Below, piece by piece: positions 1 through 10,481 of a stretch of DNA of 58,060 nucleotides. A model generated the notes under the pieces. The model did no database searches. It worked only from the letters and a program-made list of their open reading frames with translations, and was not told the origin of the DNA. The stretch's first letter is position 1; every line of letters begins with the position of its first letter. The DNA comes from Opitutaceae bacterium (lineage in GTDB: Bacteria > Verrucomicrobiota > Verrucomicrobiia > Opitutales > Opitutaceae). The translations under genes and the position numbers were made by a program. The stretch is taken from the NCBI GenBank assembly GCA_019455245.1, contig JACFMR010000001.1, positions 215,556 through 273,615 of the forward strand, in the 5' to 3' direction.

Positions 1-576
1 CACATCGTCCAGCGAGAGCGCATTGGCGATGATGCTGGATTCACTGCGGCTCAGCGTGCCCTGCTGGGCCCCGCGCTCGGCCAGCAGGATGATTTCCTCG
101 TCGTCAGCGTGGTCCTCCTCGCGATTGGGAATGGCCCAGCGGACCAACAGGCCGCAGAAATAGGTGATCGGGGTGAGCGTGCGCCGGACGCCCCAGAGCG
201 GATAGACGACATGAGGCTGCAGGCTGCGCCGGTACACGACCCCGAGATTTTTGGGCAGGACTTCGGAGAAGATCAAAATCGCCAGAGTCATGCCGGCGGA
301 GAGAAAACCCAGCGCCGCATTGCCGAAAAGATGGGCGGTCAAACCGCCGATGATGACCGAGCCCAAGGTGTTGGCCACGGTGTTGAGGGTGAGGATGGCG
401 GAGATCGTTTCATCCAGACTGCGTTTGATCTCCTCCAGCAATTCGCCGCGGCGCTTGTCCCGGCGCTTCAGCGCCTCGATGTCGGCCACGGTGGTGCTCA
501 GTACCATGGCCTCGAAGAGGGAACAGAAAAAGGAGAGACCCAGGGTCAGGACGATGGCGAGAATCAGCCAGAGCAT
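1..576 (-). CDS. CNNM/CorC (HlyC/CorC-family) membrane protein, C-terminus cut by window edge
   Basis: The 192 visible codons run off the left edge in frame, so only the N-terminal part is seen. The start ATG is at 576-574. The protein begins with a hydrophobic segment (MLWLILAIVLTLGLSFF), then an acidic/basic helix (EALKRRDKRRGELLEEIKRS), two more membrane segments and the FSEVLPKNLG motif that is typical of the CNNM (DUF21) transmembrane domain of the CorC/YfjD/TlyC family. The end of the visible part (ADDEEIILLAERGAQQGTLS) is the usual linker into paired CBS domains, which would lie outside the window. Family members are linked to Mg2+/Co2+ efflux. It is divergent from gcvT. Family assignment is firm, substrate unknown. 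Confidence 0.85.
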   Translation of the reverse strand, partial: MLWLILAIVLTLGLSFFCSLFEAMVLSTTVADIEALKRRDKRRGELLEEIKRSLDETISAILTLNTVANTLGSVIIGGLTAHLFGNAALGFLSAGMTLAILIFSEVLPKNLGVVYRRSLQPHVVYPLWGVRRTLTPITYFCGLLVRWAIPNREEDHADDEEIILLAERGAQQGTLSRSESSIIANALSLDDV

Positions 577-683
577 GCAGGCAGTTTATAAAGTGGCGGT
601 GATTTACGAATACAAAGTGCGGAAGGCGGGCGGCGGGCAAAAGAGCCTTGCGACCTGGCGGCCCGGGCGGCGTAGTAGCGGGA

Positions 684-1787
684 ATGAACGCATTGAAGCG
701 CACCCCGCTCCGCGATTTCCATGCCGCCCGCGGCGCCCGACTGGTGGAGTTCGCCGGTTGGGAAATGCCCGTGCAATACCGCAGCATCCTCGAGGAGCAC
801 AAGGCGGTGAGGCGCGCGGCGGGCCTGTTTGACGTCAGCCACATGGGCGAGATCGACGTGCAGGGGCCGCAGGCGGCGGCGTTTTTGAACCGGCTGGTGA
901 CCAATGATTTGGGCCGGCTGTATCCCGGCCGCATCATCTACAGTCCGATGTGTTATGCGAACGGCGGGGTGGTGGACGACCTGCTGGTCTACATGCGCGC
1001 GGAAAACGACTATCTGCTCTGCATCAACGCCGGCAACATCGACAAGGATTTGGCCTGGATTCGCGAACAGGCCGCGGCGTTCGACGTGCGCGTGACCGAT
1101 CGTTCGCCGGACTTCGCCCAACTCGCGGTGCAGGGCCCGGCCACGCTGGCGATTCTGCAACCCCTGACCGCCACTGATCTGGCTGCGGTCAAATACTACC
1201 ACTTCACCACCGGCGATGTGGCCGGCGTGCCCTGCATCATCAGCCGCACGGGCTACACCGGCGAAGACGGCTTTGAATTGTACCATCCTGCCGGCGACGC
1301 CGTGCGGCTGGCGGAGGCCGTGCTGGCGGCCGGTCAAGCTCACGGGCTGGAACTGGCCGGGCTCGGAGCGCGCGACAGCCTGCGGCTGGAGGCCGGGTTT
1401 CCGCTTTACGGACATGAAATCACCGCCGAGATCAGCCCGCTGACCGCGGGTTTGGGGTGGACGGTGAAACTGGACAAGGGCGCGGACTTCAACGGTCGTG
1501 CGGCCCTGCTGGCCGAGCGCCAAAGTGGTTCGGCCAAGCGGGTGGTCTTTTTCCGCACGGGTGACCGCCGCATCGTGCGCCCCGGCACCGCGGTCAAGGC
1601 CGCGGACGGGACGGCCGCGGGCGAGGTGCTGTCGGGCACGCTGTCGCCAATCTTGAACGAGGCGATAGGTTCCGCGCTGGTCGAGGCCGCGGCTGCCCAG
1701 CAGGCACTGACGGTTGATATCCGTGGCACTCCGATCAATTTGCATCTGGTCAAACCTCCGTTCGTCGAGCTAAAGAAATCCACATGA
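684..1787 (+). CDS. gcvT: Aminomethyltransferase, T-protein of the glycine cleavage system
   Basis: This 367-residue protein has the normal GcvT length and sequence: [24 protein letters not shown] near the N-terminus, [11 protein letters not shown], and [13 protein letters not shown] in the middle. It transfers the methylene group from the aminomethyl-lipoyl arm of the H-protein to tetrahydrofolate and releases ammonia. The ATG at 684 is chosen over an in-frame TTG at 648 because MNALKRTPL is the usual family start. The stop overlaps the gcvH start (ATGA), so the two are translationally coupled. No gcvP follows; it must lie elsewhere. Confidence 0.95.
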   Translation: MNALKRTPLRDFHAARGARLVEFAGWEMPVQYRSILEEHKAVRRAAGLFDVSHMGEIDVQGPQAAAFLNRLVTNDLGRLYPGRIIYSPMCYANGGVVDDLLVYMRAENDYLLCINAGNIDKDLAWIREQAAAFDVRVTDRSPDFAQLAVQGPATLAILQPLTATDLAAVKYYHFTTGDVAGVPCIISRTGYTGEDGFELYHPAGDAVRLAEAVLAAGQAHGLELAGLGARDSLRLEAGFPLYGHEITAEISPLTAGLGWTVKLDKGADFNGRAALLAERQSGSAKRVVFFRTGDRRIVRPGTAVKAADGTAAGEVLSGTLSPILNEAIGSALVEAAAAQQALTVDIRGTPINLHLVKPPFVELKKST

Positions 1788-2167
1788 GCAACGTTCCCGC
1801 TGAACTGCGTTACGCAAAGTCCCACGAATGGCTGAAGCTTGAGAGCGACGGCACCGCCTTGGTCGGCATCACCGATTATGCTCAGGGTTCGCTTGGCGAC
1901 ATCACCTTCGTGCAACTGCCCCAGGTGGGTGACGAACTGGCCGCTGGCGGTGCGCTGGGCGTCGTTGAATCGGTCAAGGCCGCGTCCGACATCTATGCGC
2001 CGGTGGCCGGAACGGTGCTGGCGGTGAACGGCGATTTGGAAGCCACGCCAGAGAAGGTGAACCAGGAGCCCTACGGCGGCGGCTGGTTGATCAAGCTCAA
2101 GGTGGCCAATCCCGCCGAAGCGGAGGCATTGCTCGATGCCGCCGCCTATACGGTGCACATCGGCTGA
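1784..2167 (+). CDS. gcvH: Glycine cleavage system H-protein (lipoyl carrier)
   Basis: The 127 residues match the full length of the family. The lipoyl-attachment motif [12 protein letters not shown] is intact, with the acceptor lysine at residue 65. The lipoyl arm carries the aminomethyl group from the P-protein (glycine decarboxylase) to GcvT and is then reoxidised by the L-protein. The gene overlaps the end of gcvT by four bases and is followed within 30 bases by a strong terminator, so gcvTH is probably a two-gene transcription unit. Confidence 0.96.
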   Translation: MSNVPAELRYAKSHEWLKLESDGTALVGITDYAQGSLGDITFVQLPQVGDELAAGGALGVVESVKAASDIYAPVAGTVLAVNGDLEATPEKVNQEPYGGGWLIKLKVANPAEAEALLDAAAYTVHIG

Positions 2168-2195
2168 TCCCGGGCCGGGTTTCGGCCCGGACGAG

Positions 2196-2219
2196 ACCGG
2201 ATAAATTGTCCGGTTTTTT
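2196..2219 (+). terminator. Rho-independent terminator after gcvTH
   Basis: ACCGGA and TCCGGT form a 6-bp stem with a 7-base loop, followed directly by a run of six T. A second GC-rich inverted repeat (CCGGGCC ... GGCCCGG, 2170-2190) lies just upstream and may reinforce the stop. Confidence 0.8.
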
Positions 2220-2272
2220 GCTGCCTTGGTTTGCCGCGGGGCTTCATATCGGCAAGCTCACTGACTTCGTTT

Positions 2273-3388
2273 ATGGCATATCGAACGTATCTGCTTCCGG
2301 TTCTCCTGCTTTGCACGGCTCTGCTCAACGGTTGCAAGGACCGGTCTGCCGGTTCGGCCGCCGCCGGCCGCGGCATGACCCGGGCCCCGCAAGTGGTGGA
2401 GGTGACGCCGATGGAACGGCGCGACTTGTCCGAGACGATCGATTTGATCGGCTCCCTGCAACCCAACGAGTCGGCGGAGATCCGGCCGGAAGTCGGCGGA
2501 TTGGTGCGGGCGATTCTTTTTGAGGAAGGCCAGCGGGTGGAAGCGGGCGACGTGCTGCTGAAGATCGACGACGCCGAATTGCAAGCGCAGGTGGCGCAGG
2601 TGGAGGCGCGTTACCGTTTGGCCGAGCTCAATGTCGCCCGCAGCGAAAGCCTCAGCGAGACGCGCACCATCCCGCAGTCGGAATACGATCGCGCGCGTTC
2701 GGAATTTGCTGCGACCAAGGCCGAGCTCGAGGTGCTGCGCCTGCGTCTGGGCAAGACTGAGGTCCGGGCGCCCTTTGCCGGGGTCGTCGGGGCGCGCACC
2801 ATTTCGCCGGGCGATTTTTTGACCACCTCGTCGGTCATCACCCGGCTTGATGACCTGACCCGCATGAAAATTTCCTTCCAGGTGCCCGAGCGCTTCTTGG
2901 CGAAGGTTCACCCGGGCACGGAACTGCGGGCGATCATTCGCCTGGCGGGCAACGAACGGCGTGAGCGCGTGGTGCGCGGGGAGGTTTATTTTGTCAGCGC
3001 CACAATCGACCGCTCCATCCGGGCCTCGGAGGTCAAGGCCTTGCTGAGCGAGGCGGATCCCGCCTTGCGGCCCGGGATGTTTGCCAACGTGGAACTGATT
3101 CTTGATGTGCGCCAGCAGGTGCTGACCGTGCCCGAGGGGGCAATTCTGGCCGACGCCCGCGGTGTCCAGATCATCGTGGTGGAAGAAAAGGACGGGCAGC
3201 CGGTGGCGCGTTACGTGCCGGTGCGTACCGGACTGCGGGCCCGCGGTCTGGTGGAGGTTACCCCGACGGCGGATGAACTGCCGGAAAATGTGCAGGTCGT
3301 GGCCTCGGGGGTGGGAGCACTCGTGCTGTATCCGGGGGCGCCGATCGAACCCAAGCCCTTGCGCGCCCGGTTTAACATGGCCCCCTGA
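2273..3388 (+). CDS. RND efflux periplasmic adaptor (membrane fusion) lipoprotein
   Basis: A 371-residue AcrA/MexA-type adaptor. The N-terminus carries a lipoprotein signal (LLPVLLLCTALLNGC) with the lipid-acceptor cysteine in LNGC. Then come the first half of the lipoyl-like domain (SLQPNESAEIRPEVGGLV...FEEGQRVEAGDVLLKID), a helical hairpin, the second half (EVRAPFAGVVGARTISPGDF) and the beta-barrel and membrane-proximal domains (VPEGAILADARGVQIIVVEE). It would bridge the inner-membrane pump encoded next (26 bases downstream) to an outer-membrane channel; no TolC-like gene is present here. ATG 2273 is preferred to an upstream TTG because it places the signal peptide at the N-terminus. Confidence 0.92.
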   Translation: MAYRTYLLPVLLLCTALLNGCKDRSAGSAAAGRGMTRAPQVVEVTPMERRDLSETIDLIGSLQPNESAEIRPEVGGLVRAILFEEGQRVEAGDVLLKIDDAELQAQVAQVEARYRLAELNVARSESLSETRTIPQSEYDRARSEFAATKAELEVLRLRLGKTEVRAPFAGVVGARTISPGDFLTTSSVITRLDDLTRMKISFQVPERFLAKVHPGTELRAIIRLAGNERRERVVRGEVYFVSATIDRSIRASEVKALLSEADPALRPGMFANVELILDVRQQVLTVPEGAILADARGVQIIVVEEKDGQPVARYVPVRTGLRARGLVEVTPTADELPENVQVVASGVGALVLYPGAPIEPKPLRARFNMAP

Positions 3389-3414
3389 GCACGCAACGAG
3401 CCGACTGATCCATC

Positions 3415-6400
3415 ATGCTGCTCTCCGACGTTTCCATCAAACGCCCAGTCGTCTGCATCGTTCTGACGCTCATTGTGGTCATCGTGGGCAGCCTGGCCTT
3501 CACCCGGCTGCCCGTGCGTGAGTATCCCAACACGGAGTCTCCGGTGGTTTCGGTTTCCGCGAGCTACCCGGGCGCCGCGGCCGAAGTCGTGGAGACGCAG
3601 ATCACCGACCCGATCGAGGAGCAATTGTCGTCCATCGACGGCGTGCGCCTGATGCGGTCCGATTCGGGGGCGGGCCGGGCGAACATATCGCTGGAGTTCG
3701 ATTTGCGCCGCAACATTGACGAGGCGGCCAACGATGTGCGGGACAAAATCGGCCGGGTGATCGACCGGCTGCCCCAGGAGGTCGATGCTCCTTCGGTGGA
3801 GAAGGCCGATTCCGATTCGGACCCCGTGCTCACGATCTCGATGAATTCGGAGCGCTTCACGCGTCTGGAGCTGGCCGAGATGGCGCGGCGCATCGTGGCC
3901 CAGCGGCTGCAGACCGTGCCGGGGGTTTCCGCGGTGCTCTTGCGCGGGCCGCAGTTCGCCATGCGGCTCTGGGTGGATCCCGACCGTCTGGCCGCCTACG
4001 ACCTGACCGTCGCGGACATCGAGCGGGCGTTGCGGCAGCAAAACGTTGATGTGCCCAGCGGCCGCATCGAGTCGTTGACGCGGGAGTTTAGCATGCGGCT
4101 GGAAGGGCGCATGAACAATGTCGTGGATTATGAGAACCTGGTCCTCACGACCCGCGGCGACACCCAGGTGAAATTTTCTGATGTCGGCCGGGTCGAGCTG
4201 GGCTCCAACGACTACCGCATCTCGGCTTACTACAACGGCCGCACCACCATCGGGCTGCAGGTGCAGAAGCAAACCCAGGCCAACCTGTTGGGGGTGGCGG
4301 CGGAGATCAAGGCACTGCTGCCGGAGATTCAGCGAAATCTGCCCGACGGGGTGAACATGAACATCGCCTACGACACCAGCACCTTCGTGGAACGCTCGGT
4401 GCAGGAGGTGTACCACACGCTTTACATCGCGTGCGGACTGGTGGTGCTGACCATTTTCTTTTTCCTGCGCGACTGGCGGGCAACCATCGTGCCGCTCATC
4501 GCGATCCCGGTCTCGATCATCGGTGCCTTTGCCGTGATGCAGTGGATGGGTTTCAGCATCAACCTGCTGACGATGCTCGGGCTGGTGCTGGCCGTCGGTC
4601 TGGTGGTGGACGACGCGATCGTGATGTTGGAAAACGTCTACCGGCGGATCGAGGACGGCGAGAATCCCATCCACGCCGCAATCTTCGGGGCGCGCCAGAT
4701 GGCCTTCGCCATCATATCGACAACGCTGACCCTGATCGCCGTGTTTCTGCCGGTGGCTTTTCAATCGGGCCAGACCGGTCGACTGTTCTATGAATTTGGC
4801 CTCACGCTGGCCATTGCCGTGCTGGTTTCCAGCATCATAGCGCTGACGCTGACCCCGATGCTGTGCTCACGAATTCTGGAGCGCAAACGCGACCCGGACG
4901 GGCATCTGCACCACGGCTGGTTTTATCGCGTCACCGAGCCGGGCTTTGTGCGGCTCAACGAGGGGTTCGCGGCATTGCTGCGCTGGTCGTTTGCCCATCG
5001 CGTCATCGTGCTTGGCGCCTGCGGAATCTTCGCGTTGGTCGGACCCTGGCTCTACACCAAGTTGCAACGCGAACTGACGCCGCAGGAGGACCGGGGCATT
5101 TTTCGCGTGATTCTGAATTTCCCGCTCGGGTCCACCCCTGAATACGCCGCGTCCTACGCGTCGGATGCCGAGGAGACGTTGTTGGCGTTGCCGGAAATCG
5201 AGCGCATGTTCCGCATCACCGGATTTGGCAGCGGCGGAGCATCCCGTGGCTTCATGTTTGTGACGCTCAAACCGTGGGAGGAGCGCAACCGCAGCACGCA
5301 GGAGGTGCTGGCGGGGCTGCGCCAGTCCTTCCAAAACAATCCGGGCGGTCAGATCATCGCGACTCCCATCCGCCCGTTGGGCGGTCGTCGCAGCACCTCC
5401 GGCGGGGTGCAGATGGTGCTGCAGGGGCCGGAATTCCCGGAATTGCAGCGACTGGCCAAGCAGTTTGTTCAGGAGCTGCAAAGCAGCCAGGTGCTTGGGC
5501 AGGCGCGGGTGGATCCGCAGCCCAACAACCCGCAGTTGCGGGTGGAAGTGGACCGCGCGCGCGCCGCCGATCTGAATGTGCCGGTGCTGGAGGTGGCCAC
5601 GACTTTGGAGTCGTTGTTTGGCGGCCGCCGGGTGACGAAATTCCGGCGCGGCGCCGACGAATATGATGTCTTTGTGCAAGTGGAGGACGCCAACCGGGCC
5701 ACGCCTTCCGATCTCGGCAAAATCTATGTTCGCTCCACTGCCGGAGCGCTCGTGCAGCTGAGCAACCTGGTTGATTACAGCGAGGAGACGGTGCCGGAAT
5801 CCTATCCGCACATCGATCGTCAGCGTTCCATCACCCTCACGGCGCAACTGACCGAGGGTCGGACGCAGGGCGACGGCGTGGCGGAACTGGAACGGTTGGC
5901 TGAACAACTGCTGCCGGACAATTACACCTACCGCTGGGAAGGGGAAACCCGGGAGTTTGTGGACAGCTCGACCGATGCCTACGTGTTGTTCGGCCTGGCG
6001 CTGCTGTTCACCTTCCTGATCCTGGCCGCCCAGTTCGAATCCTGGGTGCATCCGATCACGATCTTCACCGGCGTGGTGCTGGCTTTGTCGGGTGGCGTGA
6101 TCGTGCTTTACGCTTCACGCCTCTGGGGGCCGGGGCTGACGGATAACCTCTTCTCGCGTTTCGGCCTCATCATGTTGATCGGATTGGTGGCGAAAAACGG
6201 CATCCTGATCGTGGAGTTCGCGAACCAGCTGCGGATCAGCGGCCGTGATGCCATGGCGGCGGCATTTGAAGCGGCGACGCTGCGTTTCCGGCCCATTCTG
6301 ATGACCGCCATCTCCACCATCTTTGGCGCCGTGCCGCTGATGCTGGCCTCCGGCCCCGGGGCGGAGACCCGCAATCCGATGGGCTTGGTGATTGTGGGCG

Positions 6401-6561
6401 GATTGACGATCTCGACGTTTCTCACGCTCTTCGTCATCCCGATCTTTTATGTGATCATGGACCGCTTGGTGGTACGATTCACGGGCAAGTCCAGTGCGCA
6501 CGGACTGGTGCGCTCCGCGGAGATCGACCGGGAAACCCGGCAGATGGAATCGAAGGTCTGA
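3415..6561 (+). CDS. RND multidrug efflux permease (AcrB/HAE1-like)
   Basis: The 1,048 residues are full length for the HAE1 family. The protein starts with the first helix (VSIKRPVVCIVLTLIVVIVG) and the periplasmic start LPVREYPNTESPVVSVSASYPGA, and has two repeats of membrane helices around large periplasmic loops. The proton-relay residues are present: the aspartate pair D399/D400 in GLVVDDAIVMLENV (helix 4) and K927 in GLVAKNGILIVEF (helix 10). It exports hydrophobic substrates using proton motive force, as a trimer with the adaptor encoded upstream. Substrate range cannot be read from the sequence. A local regulator gene is not present. Confidence 0.95.
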   Translation: MLLSDVSIKRPVVCIVLTLIVVIVGSLAFTRLPVREYPNTESPVVSVSASYPGAAAEVVETQITDPIEEQLSSIDGVRLMRSDSGAGRANISLEFDLRRNIDEAANDVRDKIGRVIDRLPQEVDAPSVEKADSDSDPVLTISMNSERFTRLELAEMARRIVAQRLQTVPGVSAVLLRGPQFAMRLWVDPDRLAAYDLTVADIERALRQQNVDVPSGRIESLTREFSMRLEGRMNNVVDYENLVLTTRGDTQVKFSDVGRVELGSNDYRISAYYNGRTTIGLQVQKQTQANLLGVAAEIKALLPEIQRNLPDGVNMNIAYDTSTFVERSVQEVYHTLYIACGLVVLTIFFFLRDWRATIVPLIAIPVSIIGAFAVMQWMGFSINLLTMLGLVLAVGLVVDDAIVMLENVYRRIEDGENPIHAAIFGARQMAFAIISTTLTLIAVFLPVAFQSGQTGRLFYEFGLTLAIAVLVSSIIALTLTPMLCSRILERKRDPDGHLHHGWFYRVTEPGFVRLNEGFAALLRWSFAHRVIVLGACGIFALVGPWLYTKLQRELTPQEDRGIFRVILNFPLGSTPEYAASYASDAEETLLALPEIERMFRITGFGSGGASRGFMFVTLKPWEERNRSTQEVLAGLRQSFQNNPGGQIIATPIRPLGGRRSTSGGVQMVLQGPEFPELQRLAKQFVQELQSSQVLGQARVDPQPNNPQLRVEVDRARAADLNVPVLEVATTLESLFGGRRVTKFRRGADEYDVFVQVEDANRATPSDLGKIYVRSTAGALVQLSNLVDYSEETVPESYPHIDRQRSITLTAQLTEGRTQGDGVAELERLAEQLLPDNYTYRWEGETREFVDSSTDAYVLFGLALLFTFLILAAQFESWVHPITIFTGVVLALSGGVIVLYASRLWGPGLTDNLFSRFGLIMLIGLVAKNGILIVEFANQLRISGRDAMAAAFEAATLRFRPILMTAISTIFGAVPLMLASGPGAETRNPMGLVIVGGLTISTFLTLFVIPIFYVIMDRLVVRFTGKSSAHGLVRSAEIDRETRQMESKV

Positions 6562-6713
6562 GACCGGTTGAGCGGGGTTTCGCACCTGCCGCCGAAGCGG
6601 CGCGCGCGGAGCGAACCGACATTCTGCCGCTCACCGGCGCTCGCGGCCACGTTGCATCAGCAAGTCGCAACCCGAATCGCTGTTGATCTGAAGCAGCGCG
6701 TCGGGTTCGGGCC

Positions 6714-6736
6714 GAAAAGGGGTGCCGGCCGGCGCC
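6714..6736 (-). terminator. Possible terminator downstream of typA
   Basis: On the minus strand GGCGCC-GGCC-GGCACC folds into a 6-bp stem (one G-T pair) with a four-base loop, followed by CCTTTT. It lies eight bases past the typA stop codon. The T tract is short, so the call is tentative. Confidence 0.4.
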
Positions 6737-6743
6737 ACGAAAA

Positions 6744-8573
6744 TCAACCGGCGTTCTTCGCCTGCTTCGCGGCCTTCTGGCGTTCGCCGTTGTTCAGGAT
6801 GCGCTTGCGCAAGCGCAGGCTGTGGGGCGTGACCTCCAGCAGTTCGTCCGCGGCGATGTATTCGATGGCGCGTTCGAGCGAGAACTTCGTGGCGGGCGTC
6901 AAACCGGCCGCGACGCCCTCGCCTTGGGAGCGGAAATTGGTCAGCTTCTTTTCGCGGACGGCATTGACGGCGATGTCCTCGTTGCGGGGATTTTCGCCGA
7001 CAATCATGCCTTCATAAACCTTGTCGCCGGGGCTGACGAACAGCTTGCCGCGCTCCTGGCACATGACGAGGGCATAGGTGGTGGTTTCGCCGGCCTCGGT
7101 GGCGATGAGCGTGCCGGTTATACGGGTGAGCACCTCGCCGGCGTAGGGGCCGTATTCCTTGAAGAGATGGCTCATGACGCCGCGGCCGCTGGTGGCGTTG
7201 ACCATGTCGATCTCCATGCCGATCAGGCCGCGGGTGGTGATGGTGGCCTCGATCATGGTGGAGTGGGGCAGCTTTTCCATGTTGGTAAGCTGGCCCTTGC
7301 GGTTGGCGAGATTCTGCATGATGGCGCCGACACATTCGTCGGGCACCTCGATCCAAACGGTCTCGTAAGGTTCGAGGCGTTCGCCGTTCTCGCCGCGCTT
7401 TTCGATCACCGTGGGGCGGGAAACGCAAAACTCGTAGCCCTCGCGGCGCATGGTCTCGGCCAGCACGGCCACCTGCATCGCACCACGCGCCTTGACGTTG
7501 TACACGCCGGCGCGATCGGCATCGTCGATGTAGATGGAGACGTTGGTCTTCAACTCGCGGAAGAGGCGCTCGCGCAGCTGGCGCGAGGTGACAAGCTTGC
7601 CGTCGGTGCCGACGAGCGGACCGTCGTTGACGCAGAACTGCATCTCCAGCGTGGGCGGATCGATCTGCGTGAAGGGCAGGGCGTGGCCGTTTTCATCGGC
7701 GGTGAGCGTGTCGCCGATGTCGATGTCATCGAAGCCGGCCAGACCGACAATATTGCCCGCCACGGCATTGTCGTTCTCGGTGGTGTTGAGTCCGGCAAAT
7801 TCGATGACCTTGGTGATCCGCGCCCGAACGCGTTTGCCGCCATCCGAGTAGCGGATGACAAAGACCGGATCGCCCACCTTGACCGTACCGCCCAAAACTT
7901 TGCCCACGGCGATGCGGCCGACGTAGTCGCTCCAATCGATGTTGGAGACAAGCATGTGGAAAGAGTCGTTGGGTTTGGCGAAGGGCGGGGGGACGTGCTC
8001 GAGGATGGTCTGGAAGAGCGGCGTCATGTCCTTTTTCTCGTCGTCCAGGCTGAACATCATGTAGCCGTCGCGCCCGGAACCGTAGACCACGGGGGCGTCA
8101 AACTGCTCGTCGTCGGCATTGAGTTCGAGCAGCAGTTCCAAGACCTTGTCGTACATCTTCCGCGGGTTGGCGTTGTCCCGGTCGATCTTGTTGATGACGA
8201 TCACCACCTTGAGGCCGTGGGCCAGGGCCTTGCGCAGCACAAAACGCGTCTGGGCCTGCGGACCGTCGTAGGAATCGACCACCAGCAGCACACCGTCCAC
8301 CATGCGCAGGGCGCGTTCGACCTCGCCGCCGAAGTCGGCGTGGCCCGGCGTATCCACGATGTTGATGATTTTGTCGTGCCAGTGCACCGACGTGTTCTTG
8401 GCCTTGATCGTGATACCCTTCTCCCGCTCGAGGTCCATCGAGTCCATGGCGCGCTCCTCAACCTGCTGGTTGGCGCGATAAACTCCGCCTTCCTTCAGCA
8501 ATTGGTCAACCAGGGTGGTTTTCCCGTGGTCAACGTGAGCGATGATGGCGATGTTGCGGATGTTCTGATTCAT
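6744..8573 (-). CDS. typA: Ribosome-associated GTPase TypA/BipA
   Basis: A 609-residue translational GTPase of the EF-G/LepA type. The P-loop AHVDHGKTT is at residues 12-20, followed by switch I ([15 protein letters not shown]), [13 protein letters not shown] (switch II) and NKIDR for guanine recognition. Domains II, III and V follow, then the BipA-specific C-terminal domain ([49 protein letters not shown]). BipA acts in 50S subunit assembly and stress or cold adaptation. The ATG at 8573 ([11 protein letters not shown]) is the family-typical start; the frame stays open upstream to 8648. The gene is divergent from the RDD-protein gene. Confidence 0.97.
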   Translation of the reverse strand: MNQNIRNIAIIAHVDHGKTTLVDQLLKEGGVYRANQQVEERAMDSMDLEREKGITIKAKNTSVHWHDKIINIVDTPGHADFGGEVERALRMVDGVLLVVDSYDGPQAQTRFVLRKALAHGLKVVIVINKIDRDNANPRKMYDKVLELLLELNADDEQFDAPVVYGSGRDGYMMFSLDDEKKDMTPLFQTILEHVPPPFAKPNDSFHMLVSNIDWSDYVGRIAVGKVLGGTVKVGDPVFVIRYSDGGKRVRARITKVIEFAGLNTTENDNAVAGNIVGLAGFDDIDIGDTLTADENGHALPFTQIDPPTLEMQFCVNDGPLVGTDGKLVTSRQLRERLFRELKTNVSIYIDDADRAGVYNVKARGAMQVAVLAETMRREGYEFCVSRPTVIEKRGENGERLEPYETVWIEVPDECVGAIMQNLANRKGQLTNMEKLPHSTMIEATITTRGLIGMEIDMVNATSGRGVMSHLFKEYGPYAGEVLTRITGTLIATEAGETTTYALVMCQERGKLFVSPGDKVYEGMIVGENPRNEDIAVNAVREKKLTNFRSQGEGVAAGLTPATKFSLERAIEYIAADELLEVTPHSLRLRKRILNNGERQKAAKQAKNAG

Positions 8574-8612
8574 GTTCGTGGGGAGCGGTTTCCCGGAAAA
8601 GTTGAAAAACGT

Positions 8613-8670
8613 GCGTTCCACGGATTTGGAACGCAAGAATGAACCCAAGCGAACAGGCTTGCGCGTTCCA
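8613..8670. promoter_or_regulatory. GCGTTCCA inverted repeat plus third copy between divergent typA and RDD genes
   Basis: GCGTTCCA (8613-8620), six bases, then its exact complement TGGAACGC (8627-8634) form a perfect dyad. A third GCGTTCCA occurs at 8663-8670, 50 bases from the first, just ahead of the RDD gene start. This looks like a repeated operator half-site in a divergent promoter region, but it could also form an RNA hairpin. No regulator is recognised nearby. Confidence 0.4.
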
Positions 8671-8693
8671 GGAGAAAGAGTTGCGATTCCGGC

Positions 8694-9494
8694 ATGACAC
8701 AGGACACGGCGGTTCGGATCGAGTCCGGCGGGCGCAAGGTTCGCACGGAAACCCTCGCGGTGGCCCCGGAAATTGTCGGTCTGACCTTGGCCGAACCATG
8801 GCGCCGGCTGGCGGCGATGATCGTCGATTTGGCGGCCATCGCGGCGTTGTCCCTTTTGACGGCACCATTTCTTGGACTCGCGCTGGGGCTCATGTTGGCC
8901 CTGATTTTAGGAACGGGCAAGGATGCGCCCTTCGCGCTGCGGATCGCCCGTTGGGTATGCCGTCTGCTGGGGGCCGCGGTGATGGTGTTGTCCGCTTTGG
9001 CTTTGGGGCACGCTTCGTTCATGCGGGGCGACATCAATCTGGATGTGTTGCATGCCACGGGCGAAAGCCCGGCGATGAAACAGACGGTGTTTGTACCGCC
9101 GAATGCCACCTACAATCAGCTGCGTTCGGCGACCGATGATCTCAGCCGGCAAGTGGAAAGTCTCAAAGCGGAGATCCGCGCGGCCGATGATTCGCTGACC
9201 CGGCGGGCGCAGGTACTGGCCGGATCGGCCGGGGTTACATTCGGTTGGTCGGGCATCTACTTTACCCTGCTCACGGGTTTGTTCAACGGGCGCACCTTGG
9301 GTAAATTTCTGTTCCGCACCCGTGCCGCCAAGATCAACGGCACGCGCTTCACCTACTTCGACGGCTTCGTGCGGCAGGGTGGTTATGTGGCCGGTGTGGC
9401 CATGGGCATGATCGGTTTCCTGAAACTGCTGTGGGAACCGAACCGCCAGACGGTCGAGGACCGGATCGCAGCCACCGTGGTGGTGAAGGTCTGA
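8694..9494 (+). CDS. RDD-family membrane protein
   Basis: 266 residues. The N-terminal part has the RDD signature arginine/aspartate context (EPWRRLAAMIVDLAAIAALS), followed by several hydrophobic helices. The C-terminal end (RTLGKFLFRTRAAKING...NRQTVEDRIAATVVVKV) is the characteristic end of RDD proteins. A soluble insertion with a predicted coiled coil (NQLRSATDDLSRQVESLKAEIRAADDSL) lies between the second and last pairs of helices, which is unusual for this short family. Some RDD proteins act in Na+/H+ or osmotic exchange; the role here is not known. Likely a single-gene unit. Confidence 0.8.
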   Translation: MTQDTAVRIESGGRKVRTETLAVAPEIVGLTLAEPWRRLAAMIVDLAAIAALSLLTAPFLGLALGLMLALILGTGKDAPFALRIARWVCRLLGAAVMVLSALALGHASFMRGDINLDVLHATGESPAMKQTVFVPPNATYNQLRSATDDLSRQVESLKAEIRAADDSLTRRAQVLAGSAGVTFGWSGIYFTLLTGLFNGRTLGKFLFRTRAAKINGTRFTYFDGFVRQGGYVAGVAMGMIGFLKLLWEPNRQTVEDRIAATVVVKV

Positions 9495-9573
9495 GCCTTT
9501 CGCAGCTGCGCACGTCTGTGTGCGGCCGCGGTGCCGGGAACTGCGTGCCTTGGCTTGTGCCTGTAAAACAGAG

Positions 9574-9599
9574 AACCCGGGACCTTGCGGTCCCGGGTT
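9574..9599. terminator. Strong hairpin downstream of the RDD gene
   Basis: AACCCGGGACC and GGTCCCGGGTT form a perfect 11-bp stem with a four-base loop (TTGC), about 80 bases past the RDD stop codon. There is no T run on the plus side, but the minus strand continues into CTCTGTTTTA. It may end transcription in either direction or be a repeat unit. Confidence 0.45.
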
Positions 9600-10481
9600 C
9601 AAAGTGGGGGTGGGCGTTCGCCACGCGCTCTTCCCCTGTGGCACACCATTTGGCGCTCTCGCTTTCGCGGGCTGGGTGCTCCCCGACGCCACTCAACGCG
9701 GCATGCGCTGATCTCGGTCTCATGGCGGGACCGTCCCGACCGTTGCCGGCTGGGATTTGTCGAGTGAGGCCTCTTCGCCCGGTTCGGTTGCCTCCTGCCG
9801 GAGGCGGCTCGCCGGACGGGGTGCAGACACGCCTGCAATCCGTCTATCTCTTCGTGTCGGCACCGTGATCAACAGGACGGCGCCGGCGGTTGGCCGGCCG
9901 TTGGCCTGATGCTACGGGTCTGACCTCTTACCTCTCAGGTTGCTTTTGCATTGCAGTGGGGTGATGCGGTTTTTCACACCGCCCCATGGAGGAGGTTGAC
10001 GGGCTTTGCCAGGCCCGCTCACTCCCCGCGGCCGTCTGTCCCTTGCGCGCCCCGCTTTTGCAAAGCCGGGCCTTTTGGCGGGGTTGTCCCACCGGGATGG
10101 ATGTCCGCGTGCTGGTCGCACAGTAGCAACCGAAACCCTCTGGGTAACTGTGTCGGCCGACGGGTCGAAACGTCCCGTGGGCCTGACTCGGCTCGGCCGC
10201 GGTTTCTGATCGCGCCTGGCCGCTCAGCTCCTGAGTTCGTGTTTCCACCGGTCACGACACCGGATGGAGGAGCTGGTGATACATGCCTTTTGTCCGCAGA
10301 AATTGCAGGCACAGGGGTTGCCGGCACCAGCTGCCGTCAACCTTTCCCCGGTCTCCCGGGCTTATCCCAGTCGCGCTCTCAAGCGGTCGTTTCAGGCCGT
10401 TGCACTGCGACTGTTCTATCAAGGAACGGGGTCGAGCTTGTGTGGCAAGCTGCGCATTGGGAAGGCTTTGTTCTGCACATC

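Noticed and set aside
6822..8642. 606-codon open frame on the plus strand opposite typA
   Set aside because: Its sequence is Gly/Ala/His/Asp-rich without domains, and the opposite strand is a complete BipA. It is a shadow of GC-rich codon use.
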